A stretch of 64,000 bases of DNA from Diphasiastrum complanatum (lineage: Eukaryota > Streptophyta > Lycopodiopsida > Lycopodiales > Lycopodiaceae). Of this stretch, positions 1-11,509 are shown in pieces; positions within the stretch are counted from its first letter, which is position 1, and each line of letters opens with the position of its first letter. The stretch lies in the NCBI GenBank assembly GCA_029204225.1, contig CM055111.1, positions 44,431,815 through 44,495,814 on the forward strand, in the 5' to 3' direction. Under the pieces are notes generated by a model. It saw nothing but the letters and a program-made list of their open reading frames with translations. It was not told where the DNA came from and did no database searches. The position numbers were made by a program, and so were the translations under genes.

Positions 1-357
1 CTTGGCCCTTGTTCCTTAGCCCTTGGTCGTTAGCCCTTGTCTCTTAGCCTTTAACCCTTGGCCATTGGACCTTAACCCTTGGTTCTTGGACCTTAATCTC
101 AGCCCTTGGCCCTTGGCCCTAGACACTTGGCCTTTCACCATTGGCCATAGTGCTTGGCCCTTGGGCCTTAACCCTTGGCCCCTAACCCTTGGCCTTTGGC
201 TCTTAACTCTTAGCTTTTGTCTTTTAGCCCTTAGCCTTAGCACTTGGCCCTTAGAACTTAGCCATTGTTCATTGGCCTTGAACCCTTCTCCCTTGGACCT
301 TAACCCTTAGCCCTTGGCTCTTGGCCAATCCTTCACCCTTAATCCTTAATCCTTAAT
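1..357. repeat. Degenerate 7-bp tandem repeat (CTTRRCC)n
   Basis: The stretch divides almost without slippage into about 50 heptamers. The commonest are CTTGGCC, CTTAACC, CTTAGCC and CTTGGAC, with a few 6-bp units. CTTAACC differs by one base from CTAAACC, a rotation of the plant telomere repeat. The array runs off the left edge, so its true length is unknown. Open frames in it on both strands are products of the 7-bp period (three units make seven codons) and are not genes. Confidence 0.85.
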
Positions 358-378
358 CATTGGTTGTTGTCCCTTAGC

Positions 379-503
<125 letters not shown>

Positions 504-554
504 TTATGGGGGAGGAAAGAAATCTTTTATAGGCCCCTCAATGTACATGAAATG

Positions 555-1263
555 TGTTGAATTTCACACGTGTGGATTGTCTTGTGATCTCCTAAGGTGT
601 GTAGATGCACCAAGATCAAGACTAGATTGAGATTCAAAATCAATCTTAGATCCTATGGCAAAAACACACTACTACATGCATTCAATCACTTCCAACTCTC
701 ACTCACACGTGTGGGAAGTATTCAAAAAATAATCTAAGTAAAAACAAGCTGCTCTCCTCGAGTAGAGAGAGAAAATGCATCATGAGCTCTCGGGTAGAGA
801 CAGAAAGCTAGAAATCCATGAAATCACCAAATCAATTAGATTCAAAATGAGGAGTACAATGATACTTGTAGATCCACGAGCTACCACTATGCTTAACTAT
901 GATTGGACCATATTTTGTCACCTCTTGATCCTATTGGATCATTGATCCATGCACCTCTTAATTCTATTGGACTACATTCAAGCACACCTCAATTTTCTAT
1001 TGGACCTCACAAGGTTCCACGTCTAAATCCTATTGGACCTCTTGGAATTCATCAAACAAAAGCTTTACACTTGTCTACACTCTGATTGGCACGTGTTTAG
1101 CCTCTTACTCTATTTTGGCTCAATAGTGGCATTACAAGTGGAAATGCATAATTTGCCATCTATGCCAAATTTATTCCTATCAACATCCTACACCTAGATG
1201 CTTTATGTAAAAAAACATAAGACCCCTATATCTAACATAGATAATCTTTTTCAATTCTTCACA
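555..1263 (-). repeat. 3' LTR of copia element 1
   Basis: Direct copy of 5597-6333, slightly shorter. Contains two ACACGTGT palindromes, one near the LTR end and one about 150 bp inward. The polypurine tract abuts it at 1264. Confidence 0.95.
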
Positions 1264-1277
1264 CTCCTCCTAAAAAA

Positions 1278-2771
1278 TTATCTATTAAGATTTGAACATT
1301 GATCTTGATATAAGTCCAAGATTAGATCTATGCTTGATGAAACACTTTTGCTCAAAGGCTTGGTGAGTAGATCGGCAATACAAGAGGATGAGTTGACATG
1401 CTCCAAATAGATTTCACCTCCAATAAGCTTTTCTCTCACAAAATGGTGTGCCACTTCTATGTGCTTGCTTCTTGCATGAAATATGGGATTATTGGCAAGA
1501 GCTTGGGCCGAGATGTTATCACACTTGATCATTGGTAGATCATCCTCCTTGATGCACTTTAGCTCCATTAATAACCTCTTGATCCAAAGCACTTCTTTGG
1601 TAGTTGTAGTGAGTGCTTTGTACTCGGCCTCACATGAAGAGAGAGATATAGTATCTTGCTTTTTGGAAAGCCAAGATATAAGATTGCCTCCAAGAAAGAT
1701 AGTGTATGCACTAATAGACTTTCGATCCATCTTGTCACTTGCAAAGTCCGAATCCGAGTAGCCAATAATGGATAGATCTTCACTTTTATAGAGTAGTCCA
1801 TAATCACAAGATGAAGATACATATCTTAAAATCCTCTTGGCCATCTTCCAATGATGGATCTTAGGATCTTGCATAAATTGACTCAATTTGTGCACACAAA
1901 AACTTAGATCGGGCCTAGTAATTGTAAGCCAAATCAAGGAGCCTACAAGACTCCTAAAAAGTGTGATGTCCTCAAAGGATCTTTCATCACCTTTATTAGG
2001 ATCTTTTACAATTTGCTCCATTGGAGTATCTATGCTCTTAGAATTTTCCATATGGAATTTTTTCAACATAGAGTGAGCATATCTAGATTGGCATACAAAG
2101 ACAGGATTTTCATAAAAATCAATTTCTAGGCCTAGGATGTAATGCATCTCTCCTAGATCTTGCATTTTAAACTCACATCCAAGTGCTAGCTTGGTTTCAT
2201 CAACTAGCTTAATACAACTTCCACAAAGAATAATGTCATCAACATAAATTAGAAGAATGACAATATTGCAATCAACAAACTTTAGATACATGGAAGGATC
2301 ATAGTCACTAAGAGTAAATCCTAGTGAGATAAGAAAAGAGTTAAGTCTTGAATACCATGATCTTGGTGCTTGCTTGAGTCCATAAAGACTTTTGAAGAGG
2401 AAGCACACTTTGGACTCATCCTTGATGAATCCTTGAGGTTGCTCCATATAGATCTCCTCCTCAAGATAACCATTTAGAAAAGCATTGGATACATCTAATT
2501 GGAACACCTTCCACTTGAAGAAACAAGCAAGAGAAATAAGAATTCTTATTGTCACCATCTTTGCAACGGGTGCAAAGGTCTCCTCATAATCAAGGCCATG
2601 GATTTGAGCAAATCCTTTGGCACATAATCTTGCTTTATGCTTGTTGATGGTGCCATCATGATTGAACTTGATCCGAAATACCCACTTGCAACCAATCACA
2701 TGCTTGTTGGATGGAGGATCCACAAGCTCCCAAGTATTGTTGGTGATCAATGCATCATACTCTTGCTTCAT
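1278..2771 (-). pseudogene. Copia reverse transcriptase-RNase H region (element 1)
   Basis: An open segment of 497 codons. It shows the copia RT hallmarks: an N-terminal CKWVFRIK block, KARLCAKGFAQ, FAPVAKM, the FQLDVSNAFLNG block, LYGLKQAPRSW and the catalytic LIYVDDIIL. These are followed by RNase H with the C-terminal block typical of the family: ISWLSKKQDTISLSS, EAEY, ARSKHIEVAHHF and DLLTKPL. In an intact copia element this copies the RNA genome inside the virus-like particle. The segment ends just before the polypurine tract, as expected for the end of pol. It is part of a fossil element and no function is inferred for this copy. Confidence 0.95.
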
Positions 2772-3415
2772 GGCATCTTATGGACAAAGCATAAGCATCC
2801 AAAAACTCTAAGGTGATCTACCTTAGGCTTCTTCAAAAATAAGATTTCATATGGCGACTTTCCTCCAAGAGCTATATGTGGGAGCCTATTGCAAAGATAA
2901 TTTGCACAATTAATGTCTTCTCCCCAAAAATCTTTGGGCAAAGATGCCTCAATTCTCATAGATTTTGCACATTCACATAGAGATCTATTCTTTCTCTCGG
3001 CCACTCCATTTTGAGATGGAGAGTAGGCACAAGAAAACTCTCTTTTAATGCCTTCAAGCTCACAAAAATCTTGAAATTTATTGGAGATATATTCACCACC
3101 TCCATCACCTCTAAGAGCTTTAATCTTGAATGAGAATTTCTTCTCTACGTAAGCTTTGAAAATAAGGAAATGATCAAACACCATAGATTTAGAAGCAAGA
3201 AGATATATCCAAGTCAATCTTGTGTAATCATCAATGAAAGTAACAAAACAAGTGGCTCCTCCCTTGCTTGTAGTTGATGAGAAATGCACATCCGAGTGGA
3301 TTAACTCCAAAGGATGCTTGCTTTTGATAGAAGATCTTGTAAATGGCTTTTTGTGAGATTTAGCAATAGCACAAGCCTCACAAGGCTTGATCTTCTTGGA
3401 GAGTGACTTTGGCAA
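2768..3415 (-). pseudogene. Copia integrase region (element 1)
   Basis: An open segment of 215 codons with the integrase catalytic core. It shows C-x2-C (CEACAIAKSHKKPF) from the zinc-binding end, HSDVHF, FIDDYTRLTWIYLL, the SPSQNGVAERKNR block carrying the last acidic residue, and the KVDHLRVFGC block at the start of the C-terminal domain. In the family this enzyme joins the cDNA to the host chromosome. It lies between protease and reverse transcriptase, the standard copia order. Confidence 0.93.
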
Positions 3416-3430
3416 GCCAATAGCTTTGGC

Positions 3431-4894
3431 TTATTTGATCATAGAGAGCATGGATTTGTAGTTGGGATGTCCCAACCTCCTATGCCATAATTCCTCCATA
3501 GAGAGCTTGTTCACAAGAGCAACATTACAAGCATTCACATACTCATTTGGATCTAGTTTATAGATGCCACCAAATCTAGATCCTAATGCAAGTATCTCAT
3601 CATTCTTCTTGATAGTGCAAGTATCAACATTGAATTTTACATCAAGGCCATTATCAAGCAATTGGCCAACACCTATAAGATTCTTGGTAAGCTTAGGTAC
3701 ATAAAGAACTCTAGAGAGAGAAAGATCTTTAGAGGATGCAAGCTTCAAGGGAATGTTCCCTATGCCTTCAATAGGACATTCAAAATCATTTGCAGTGTAT
3801 ATTGATTTCTTGACTCCATCATAAGGTGAAATAGAAGAGAAAGAGTCCTTGGAGCTACACATATGTGAAGAGGCTCCACTATCAATATACCATAGGCCGT
3901 CCTTCTTGAAAGGAGTAGATGAGAAATTAGAGACCATAAGAGATCCCTCTCCATCACTTGCAATAGTGTCTTCCTTCTCATTGGTAATATTGGCTTGCTT
4001 GAGTTGATTCTTCTTTTTGAGGCAATTGGTGGCATGATGACCTTTCTTGCCACAATAAAAGCACTTGATCTTCTTCTTCTTGAGCTTGGATGATGAAGCA
4101 TTAGAGGAATCATCTTCCTCATCATCTTTGTCTTTGGATTTGACTTTGTCCTTGCTTGAGGATTGTTGATGTTGGTTCTTGCTCCTCCCTTTGTGCTTAT
4201 CCTTGGCAAAGAGAGCTTTGCCATTATTATGACTGAGAGAAAGCTTGTCCATCCTCAAGAGCTTGTACTCTTGTCTTGATTCTTCTGAAATTAGCACACT
4301 TTGGAGAGCCTCCAAACTTGGTAGCTCCTCCTTAATGGCATAGGATTGGACAAGGTTATCAAATTCACTTCTCAAGCCATTGAGAATGACTTGAACTAGC
4401 TCATTTTGATTGATGGAATCACCAATGCAAGCAAGCTCTCTATGAATATCTTTTACTCTCAAAACATAACTAGATGCACTCTCATCACTCTTTTGGCTAC
4501 TTTGAAAGATTTGATTCCTAAGAGTGAGAAGCCTAGAGGTATTCTTAGCCTCATAGATAGTCTTGAGACAATCCCAAGCTTCTTTGGCTGTTGTACAAGT
4601 ACCTATCTCCCTCAATATCTTATTAGAGACATTCATCTTAATGTAGTGGAGAGCCATCCTAGCTGTCTTTTCGTATTTTTGAACCTCTTGAAGAACTTGT
4701 GGTTCTTCTTCAAGGCCAAGAACTATGTCCATCACATCTTGAAGGATTAAGATGGACTCCATCCTCATTTTCCAAATTGAATAATTTGAAGTGGTCAATC
4801 TTTCACTTGGTTCCAACAAGGATGAACCCATTGAAGACATTTGAAGTGAAGAAAACTCAAATGATGAACAATAAATGTTGCTACACACTCTCAA
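3431..4894 (-). pseudogene. Copia gag, zinc knuckle and protease (element 1)
   Basis: An open segment of 487 codons. The N-terminal part is a copia gag (MGSSLLEPSERL, then NYSIWKMRME) of the UBN2 type. A lysine-rich linker leads to a CCHC zinc knuckle (CFYCGKKGHHATNC). The aspartic protease active site follows (WYIDSGASSHMC), and then the GAG-pre-integrase block (LWHRRLGHPNYKS). Gag builds the particle and protease matures it. The likely natural start is the methionine of MSSMGSSLL, a little inside the open frame. Gag is very similar to that of the element at 26190-30527. Confidence 0.94.
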
Positions 4895-5583
4895 TAGGAT
4901 CCAATAATTGAGTACTATCTCCTCCTATGAAAGATCTTGCAACTATTTGTGAATTGATTCTCACTAGCTACTCAAATCTCTCTAAAACAAGATCTATTTC
5001 ACATCAAATGATGGAGTATAGGCAAAGTTAGGATCTAACACTCTTAGCATGTGTGAAATACACTAAGAAACCAAATTTGACTCAAATACAATAATATTGC
5101 ATGAAACAAAATGGCTAAGATCTCAAAACAGTGCCTAGATCACATATAGATGAGATTGGCAAACATACAACTATGATTTTGGATCAACCAAGCAATCTCT
5201 TGACCAAACCAAATGTGTCCACCCAGGTCTAGGTGCCCTACCTAACCCTCTTCAAAAGCTTATAACTCTTGATTGGCTCAACCAAATGGAATGAAACTGA
5301 TTGCAACAGAAACTAGACAAAAATAGCTTCAAAACAAGCTATCAAGCAAGATAAATGGATCAAACATGAGAGAGAACTTCCAAACTGAAATTGGATGTTC
5401 CTCACACGTGTCTGAGCACCTGATTCTGTACAGTACCAGGTCAAACCCAATCAATGTCCTTTTGATCTCTTTTGATCCAAGATTGAACAAGATAGCTAGA
5501 AAAATGGGCCTTGACAACTTCTAGCTCAACATTGATGAAATTTTTTCACTTAGATGGATCAAAATGCATGGTAACCTTAGGTA

Positions 5584-5596
5584 GGCTCTGATACCA
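5584..5596 (-). promoter_or_regulatory. Primer-binding site of copia element 1
   Basis: On the minus strand the sequence directly after the 5' LTR reads TGGTATCAGAGCC, the standard complement of the 3' end of plant initiator methionine tRNA. It fixes the inner edge of the 5' LTR. Confidence 0.95.
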
Positions 5597-6333
5597 TGTT
5601 GAATTTCACACGTGTGGATTGTCCACAACATGTACTTGTGATCTCCTAAGGTGTGTAGATGCACCAAGATCAAGACTAGATTGAGATTCAAAATCAATCT
5701 TAGATCCTATGGCAAAAACACACTACTACATGCATTCAATCACTTCCAACTCTCACTCACACGTGTGGGAAGTATTCAAAAAATAATCTAAGTAAAAACA
5801 AGCTGCTCTCCTCGGGTAGAGAGAGAAAATGCATCATGAGCTCTCGGGTAGAGAGAGAAAGCTAGAAATCCAATAACTCACAAAATCCATGAAATCACCA
5901 AATCAATTAGATTCAAAATGAGGAGTACAATGATACTAGTAGATCCACGAGCTACCACTATGCTTAACTATGATTGGACCATATTTTGTCACCTCTTGAT
6001 CCTATTGGATCATTGATCCATGCACCTCTTAATTCTATAGGACTACATTCAAGCACACCTCAATTTTCTATTGGACCTCACAAGGTTCCACCTCTAAATC
6101 CTATTGGACCTCTTGGAATTCATCAAACAAAAGCTTTACACTTGTCTACACTCTGATTGGCACGTGTTTAGCCTCTTACTCTATTTTGGCTCAACAGTGG
6201 CATTACAAGTGGAAATGCATAATTTGCCATCTATGCCAAATTTATTCCTATCAACATCCTACACCTAGATGCTTGATGTAAAAAACATAAGACCCCTATA
6301 TCTAACATAGATAATCTTTTTCAATTCTTCACA
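5597..6333 (-). repeat. 5' LTR of copia element 1
   Basis: 737-bp LTR, TG...CA ends, with ACACGTGT palindromes at the same places as in the 3' copy. It would carry the element's promoter. Confidence 0.95.
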
Positions 6334-6406
6334 GAATATACATATATATGGGAGGATGCATCCCTCCCCATACATAATGAAACTTACAAGTACAAAGTGT
6401 GTCAAA

Positions 6407-6442
6407 AGAGGATGTATGGGTGCACACCCCCATACATCCTCT
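6407..6442. repeat. Perfect short inverted repeat
   Basis: A 14-bp perfect stem (AGAGGATGTATGGG and its complement) encloses an 8-base loop. A second palindromic stretch, GGGAGGATGCATCCCTCCC, lies just upstream near 6350. Both sit immediately outside element 1 and may be the remains of a small inverted-repeat element. No gene is attached. Confidence 0.7.
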
Positions 6443-6445
6443 CAT

Positions 6446-7323
6446 CTCATGCATATACACAAATTGTTGTATATATCATGATGTATATGTTAAAGGTGAA
6501 ACGAATTCTTTTGAGAAAAAAAAAATTCATTTTTTTACTTTTTATTTTTTATATTTTATATATATTTTTTCGGGAGGCGTGGTGGGTGGAGCTGCCACAT
6601 GCCAAAAATAGTCCAAATTTTTTAAAAAAGTCCAAAATTGATTGAGACAATATTCCTTTTTGAGTCCAAAAAGGGCCCTAATGCTCTAACACATTTTATT
6701 CTTTCTAGTTAAGTACTAAAAATACAATGCATTGTGGACGCATGGATGACAATTTCCAATGGAGCGCATGTTGGGGATGGTGTGACGTAGTTCAACAGGG
6801 AGGATAGCGAAAGTGACACTGACCTTGTCTCCCCAATAAAAAAAACACCTAATAAAAATGAGAAGGATCGAATCGAACTATCGAGATTCAGACAAATGCT
6901 TAGATTTTTTGTTTAAATTGGTAGAATAACTGGGTAGGTGTCAAAGACAGCCATGAAAAGTGCGAAAAAAATTGATGTCTATGACAGCCATGCAACCTTT
7001 GACAAATATTCTATCTTAATCAATAGAACAATAGCATCAGACAATGGGATAGAAAAATTAAGAGAGCATTCGACAATGACTAGAGCATGTGAAGACAATA
7101 GAGAATCTCTACATTAAGTTGGTTATTGTTTAACTCATTCTTGTGAACTAGCTTGTTAGGCACGATGTGGGTGTTTACAAGATGAGTCGAAACTGAATTG
7201 TAGGTGATAGACATGGCATAGAGCAGTTACTATATATAGTGGCATGTTTGAATAGTAACATAGTCTGTATCAAATTCGACAGAAGGAGTGATATTATTTG
7301 ATAGTCGATAGTCAAATATGGAA
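6446..7323. other. Stretch without recognised features
   Basis: Contains AT-rich sequence with homopolymer runs near 6515-6570 and otherwise unremarkable DNA. No open frame with recognisable domains was found. The end at 7323 is set by the next LTR. Confidence 0.5.
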
Positions 7324-8290
7324 TGTTGGAGTCAATTCATTTCTCTGCTTTGAATATATGTGTATTTCTATAGACTTTTAAAATGTGTGTAAACCTACAA
7401 ACTGTCGAGAATAATAGTTCATTTTTACAAACTATTGTAGAGAGTGAGTATTTATAGTGTACACTCCAGAAAATAGAATTAGGTGAGTAAGAGTAAGATT
7501 AAACTCCAACACTCTCCCTTAAGCTTACTGCTCGGAACCTGAATAAAAATTTAACATACTAAGGTTGTACGTTTTTTTTCAACCAATGGCTTTGTCAAAA
7601 TATCATCCAACATACTATCAACATGACAGTAACTTAATTTGACATCTTTATTATGAACCTGCTCTTTTAGAAAATGAAATTGAACTTCAATATGCTTATT
7701 TCTAGAGTGAGTCACTAGTCAAGCTTTTCATTTGGATACAAATCCATCTGGGTTAAGCTTCAGCTTGAAAATTCACTTGGTGTCGATGATCTTTGCATTT
7801 AGAAGAGGGTCAACAAGATTCCATGTCTTGTTGTTTTATCAAGGAATTGTACTCAACATTCATGGTTGTATGTCAGCATCTAAACTCGATAAAGCTTCTA
7901 CAACTAAGGCATGTTCATCGTGACTGATGAATGCCTAAGTAATGTATCGATCAAGCTCTTGTTGGATTCGAGCATATCTTCATAAGTTGTTGCGTAGATA
8001 ACTCTCTTTGTTGCAAGACTGGGATATCTTCAATAGGTTTAGGAACATTCGCAGTTCGAGGCATGTCGTTATATTTGTCCTGATTCGACATTATAAATTT
8101 TGTAAGCTTTGTGTGAAGTCGAATATTCGACAGAGATATTCTTGCAACTGATAGGATGCTTCTTTCTCAAGTCAAGGGAATTTGTACATAGCATAGACAT
8201 CTGAACACTCGAAGGTGCTTCATGCTCAGCTTGTAACCATAGTAGGTTTTGAAGGGAGCTTTCGAGTCAACATCTTTGGTGCTCGAATAA
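7324..8290 (-). mobile_element. Older Ty1/copia fragment with a short LTR
   Basis: On the minus strand a probable 3' LTR of about 188 bp (7324-7511, ends TGTTGGAGT and ACTCCAACA) is preceded by a purine tract (complement of CTCTCCCTTAAG). Inward lie decayed remains of RNase H (NKHIEVQFHFLKEQV and LTKPL), of the start of reverse transcriptase (a TKWIFKLKLNPDG-like block near 7750) and of the integrase C-terminal block (KHLRVFRCLCYVQIP near 8200). It is heavily decayed, much older than element 1, and stops where copy A of the DNA transposon begins. Confidence 0.8.
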
Positions 8291-8391
8291 TTTCTCAAAA
8301 AAAGCCTTGGAAATCGCCCATAAAAAATTATCATCAAATGTATTTTCTAAAATAATTTGCAGTACTATAGAGCAACTTTTATATTATCACA

Positions 8392-10032
8392 ATGCTGCAG
8401 AGAGATTGCGTTTATTCATCCTGGATTTCCATCAGTAAAAGATACAGTGATATTCTACGCTTGTCTTTTAACAACAATAACAAAACTTATCTTCCACGTC
8501 CATATCAAGTAAGATTAGCAAGAAATTATTATAATGACGGAATGTTCAAAGTAGTTGGCCAACCACTTGAAAATGTTCTAAAGTACATTATTCGATTCTA
8601 TAAACTAGACAAACATCAAGTAAATGGAAAGATCATTATTGTAATAAAATTGGATGAATCTAAAATCATCAAAGGTCAAAAGTTGAAATGAGTGAGTGTC
8701 ACTTTGATGAACAAAATTTCAGATACAGATAATCGAACGTTTAGAGTTCAATACATATGGTGGTTGGCGGCATTCCAGGTATACATTTCAATTTTCATTT
8801 AAAGTATCGTTATTAACATTTCATACCTTGCCATTTTTTATTGACATGTCATGCATTACTTGCTTCTCTACAGGTCTTGAAAGAGGACCATAAAATACTT
8901 TCATGGATATTTTCAAGAAAAAAATTATGGTGAGATTATAAAGAGACATTTGAAGGGTGAGAAATTTACAGTAAAAAACCATGGAAGTTTTCAAATTCAA
9001 TGGCACCATGCAGGGGATTTGAAAATATTAAAATGTATGTATAATGTCTCGCATGGGGCAACATCAAAGCATCCATGTCTTTATTGCATGAAGGATTGCT
9101 ACAATATGAATTTGGGACAATCAAACACTGGCCCAACACGAGAAGCTGAAGATCCAAATGTGAAAAGTGTTCTGCCAATTCCATTTAAAAATGTTCACAT
9201 GTGCACATTGCATGTTGAGGTTTTATTATTGAAAAACTTATTTACCTGCATATTCTCCTAGCATGGAATCATAAAACGAAGTCTGTGGCTAAAGTAGCAT
9301 TTAGGAGGTTGAAAATAGTTCTGTCCAATGCAGGACTACATAAAGGGAATGTCACGATTGAAAAAAGTGACACTCTCCGAAAAAACTAATAGGCCATCAA
9401 TTGGAGGTTCTAAAGCAAGAAGATTCTTATCCAATCACACATGCAAAGAATCAAGTATTAGATACAAAATTTGGAGAGAAACTGTTCAAGCCACACGAAC
9501 ACTAGAAGGAAGTAATCGAGTGGACAAGGGACAAGTGTGGACTCATAGGTGTAATCAGGAAAGAAAACCTATCATCAGAAGATATGAGGACTTCGCAAAA
9601 TAATTGCACTACATTTGTAAAATCTATACATGATTGTTGGAGAAAAGACAACGTTATGCATTACATGGTGTTAATCTATATCATTATTTGGTATTTATCT
9701 ATATCAGGCTTATATATTTTTATACCGATGTAACTAATAAAAACTCTTGTTTGCAGCACATCCTTCTTCATCATGCAACTTATTTTGCAAAGGAATATGG
9801 GAGCTTAAGTATCTGGTCATCACAAGGCATGGAAAAATCTCATTGGCAAGCAAGAGAAGCATTTTATAGAGCTACAAATCATGGAGGACACAATTCAAGA
9901 AATAAATATTTAGTTCAACTTTTTCAGTGGTTTTATAAAAGAGCACAATTTAGATATCAAGCTAAAAACTCGCCAAATGCTACGATTTTTGGAAAGGCAT
10001 TCAAATTCATTACAAAAGAGAGATGCTTGTAA
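8392..10032 (+). pseudogene. RAG1-like DDE transposase, copy A (broken)
   Basis: The exons match those of copy B. The first acidic motif is IVIKLDESKI (near 8655). The second is HHAGDLKILKCMYN followed by HGATSKHPCLYC (near 9005-9085). A block GGSKARRFLSNHTCK lies near 9405. The last exon (9757-10032) begins HILLHHATYF and contains GSLSIWSSQGMEKSH. Two introns sit at the same codons as in copy B: 8779-8873 (CAG|GTATAC ... CTACAG) and 9668-9756 (ending TTTGCAG). The frame is broken by several stops and shifts, among them a stop after the first acidic block, so it is not a working gene. The part upstream of 8392, which includes the coiled-coil region seen in copy B, is not recognisable. Confidence 0.8.
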
Positions 10033-10658
10033 TATATCGAAAATCTATTACAGAAATTTTTTTAATTATCATCATCATCCTCTTCAAGATTCAGACAGAT
10101 GGTATTGTCATAAAGGAATACTCTCCTTTCATATGGATCCAAAAATTTTAAATTTTTCCTTTTGCTCATATCAATGTAACCTGAATAAAGGGCCATTGCA
10201 GATGACCTTTTTGTAGTTTCATTGGGAGTATAACCCAAACAAACTGATAGTGATTTGATGGCCATAATGACGGTGGTAGCATATGGATTAAAAGATGAAT
10301 GATATATACAAATCTCATTATTTTGAAAGTTTTTAAATAATGAGATAGAGACACATCCTTTCTCCTGGCTGATACACCTTGGATGCCTCTATGTCTCATA
10401 TCAAAGGCATCTATCTCAAGAGCATCATGTAAACGAGTAAAGAAAATAAATTTAGAATGATACATAACACTGTAAACTCATAATTTAACACAATGTTTGA
10501 AATAAGATACCAATATAATATCTACGTACCAAATCATAATCATCGTATTCAATAACGTTTGCTTTGCTAATGTCATGTCCTCCAATGGCCTCTACATTTT
10601 CGGAGGGGATATACCGAGTCCTTGGGGGATATATTTTTTGGAATTCCAAAAGTTTCTC

Positions 10659-11509
10659 CTATGTAGGCAAAGTTTCATAGGCTTTAGATTTATCAATCAT
10701 GGTCTCCAAGGCCTCATTGCCAGATTTCCAATTGCCATTTTTATCATAGTCTATATCACTTTCAAGGTCATCATATGTGTAATCAACAATGTCAGAAAAT
10801 TTTGATAAATTTTGTGCAAAAATTGAGAGGATTTCATCATCTCTCAAATTCAAAACATCTTGTATATCATTAAATGAAATATAACTCTCATTATTTATAA
10901 AATATACAAGAATATCGAGTAGAGTTAATTGATTAACAGGAGATACATATGGATGAGAATCAGAGAGGATTATAGAATGGGGGAGAGTTTTTTGATAATA
11001 TGAAGCGATAGATACTTCAGCTTCAATCCCTATATCAATATCTGCATCATCTACATCAACTGGAGCAGATGCAGATGCTTCAATCATTGGAACAATAGAA
11101 GATTCAACAGACTCATCATCTGGAATTCCAGTAGATATGTAAAAGACAAAAGCCATTCCTTTGATTAGAAGACGACATATTCTTTTGTGGATACCACAAT
11201 ATATATTTCTTTTGAAATGATCATGCAGGTTAGAGTACTTTCTATTGAGTTTATGCTTAGAGGATGGTTGGGAATGAACAAGGTCCTAAGCGAAACAAAA
11301 ACTATCTATATCCTGAACAGAAGTACTAATAATATGATAAAAACTATCAAGAAGAGAAAGTAAATTATAATGATTCTCATAAACTAGCTTATCGATATTG
11401 AAGGGTGCAAAAAAACACTGGAAAAATACTCTAATTTCTCATATGGAATGTCTCTGACATTCAAAAAATTCAGAGGTTTGTCATCTGAGGACATGGAGGA
11501 ACTAGCCAT
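10659..11509 (-). pseudogene. Accessory protein gene of the RAG1-like transposon, copy A
   Basis: Minus strand, convergent with the transposase. It starts at an ATG at 11509 (MASSSMSSDD), matching MASSSSSSRE in copy B. Further shared blocks are EKLEYFSSVF, the DLVH... stretch and the IPDDE motif. The reading frame contains stops in its first half. The 3' half is open over 166 codons (10659-11156), is strongly acidic and extends beyond the C-terminus of the copy B protein. The CPYC motif of copy B is not preserved here. The function is unknown. Finding the same gene in the same convergent position in two dispersed copies says it belongs to the transposon. Confidence 0.72.

Larger units (their letters stand above)
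555..6333 (-). mobile_element. Ty1/copia retrotransposon 1, young, two LTRs
   Basis: A full-length copia element read on the minus strand: 5' LTR at 5597-6333, primer site 5584-5596, gag-protease, integrase, reverse transcriptase-RNase H, polypurine tract (GGAGGAG, 1264-1270) and 3' LTR at 555-1263. The LTRs begin TGTGAAGAATT and end TTCAACA in the sense direction. They differ by about seven substitutions over 700 bp (about 1%) plus small length differences, so the insertion is recent. No convincing 5-bp target duplication is visible at the outer ends (flanks AAATG and GAATA). The coding region is in about three open pieces and is somewhat shorter than complete copia polyproteins, so the copy looks broken. 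It shares LTR and gag sequence with the element at 26190-30527. Confidence 0.93.

Noticed and set aside
16-310. Open frames on both strands in the left edge
   Set aside because: They follow from the 7-bp repeat, which leaves few stops; the leucine/proline-rich and lysine/glycine-rich products have no domain.
973-1085. Small frame in the LTR, present again at 5974-6156
   Set aside because: It is duplicated because it lies in both LTRs of element 1; no coding signal otherwise.
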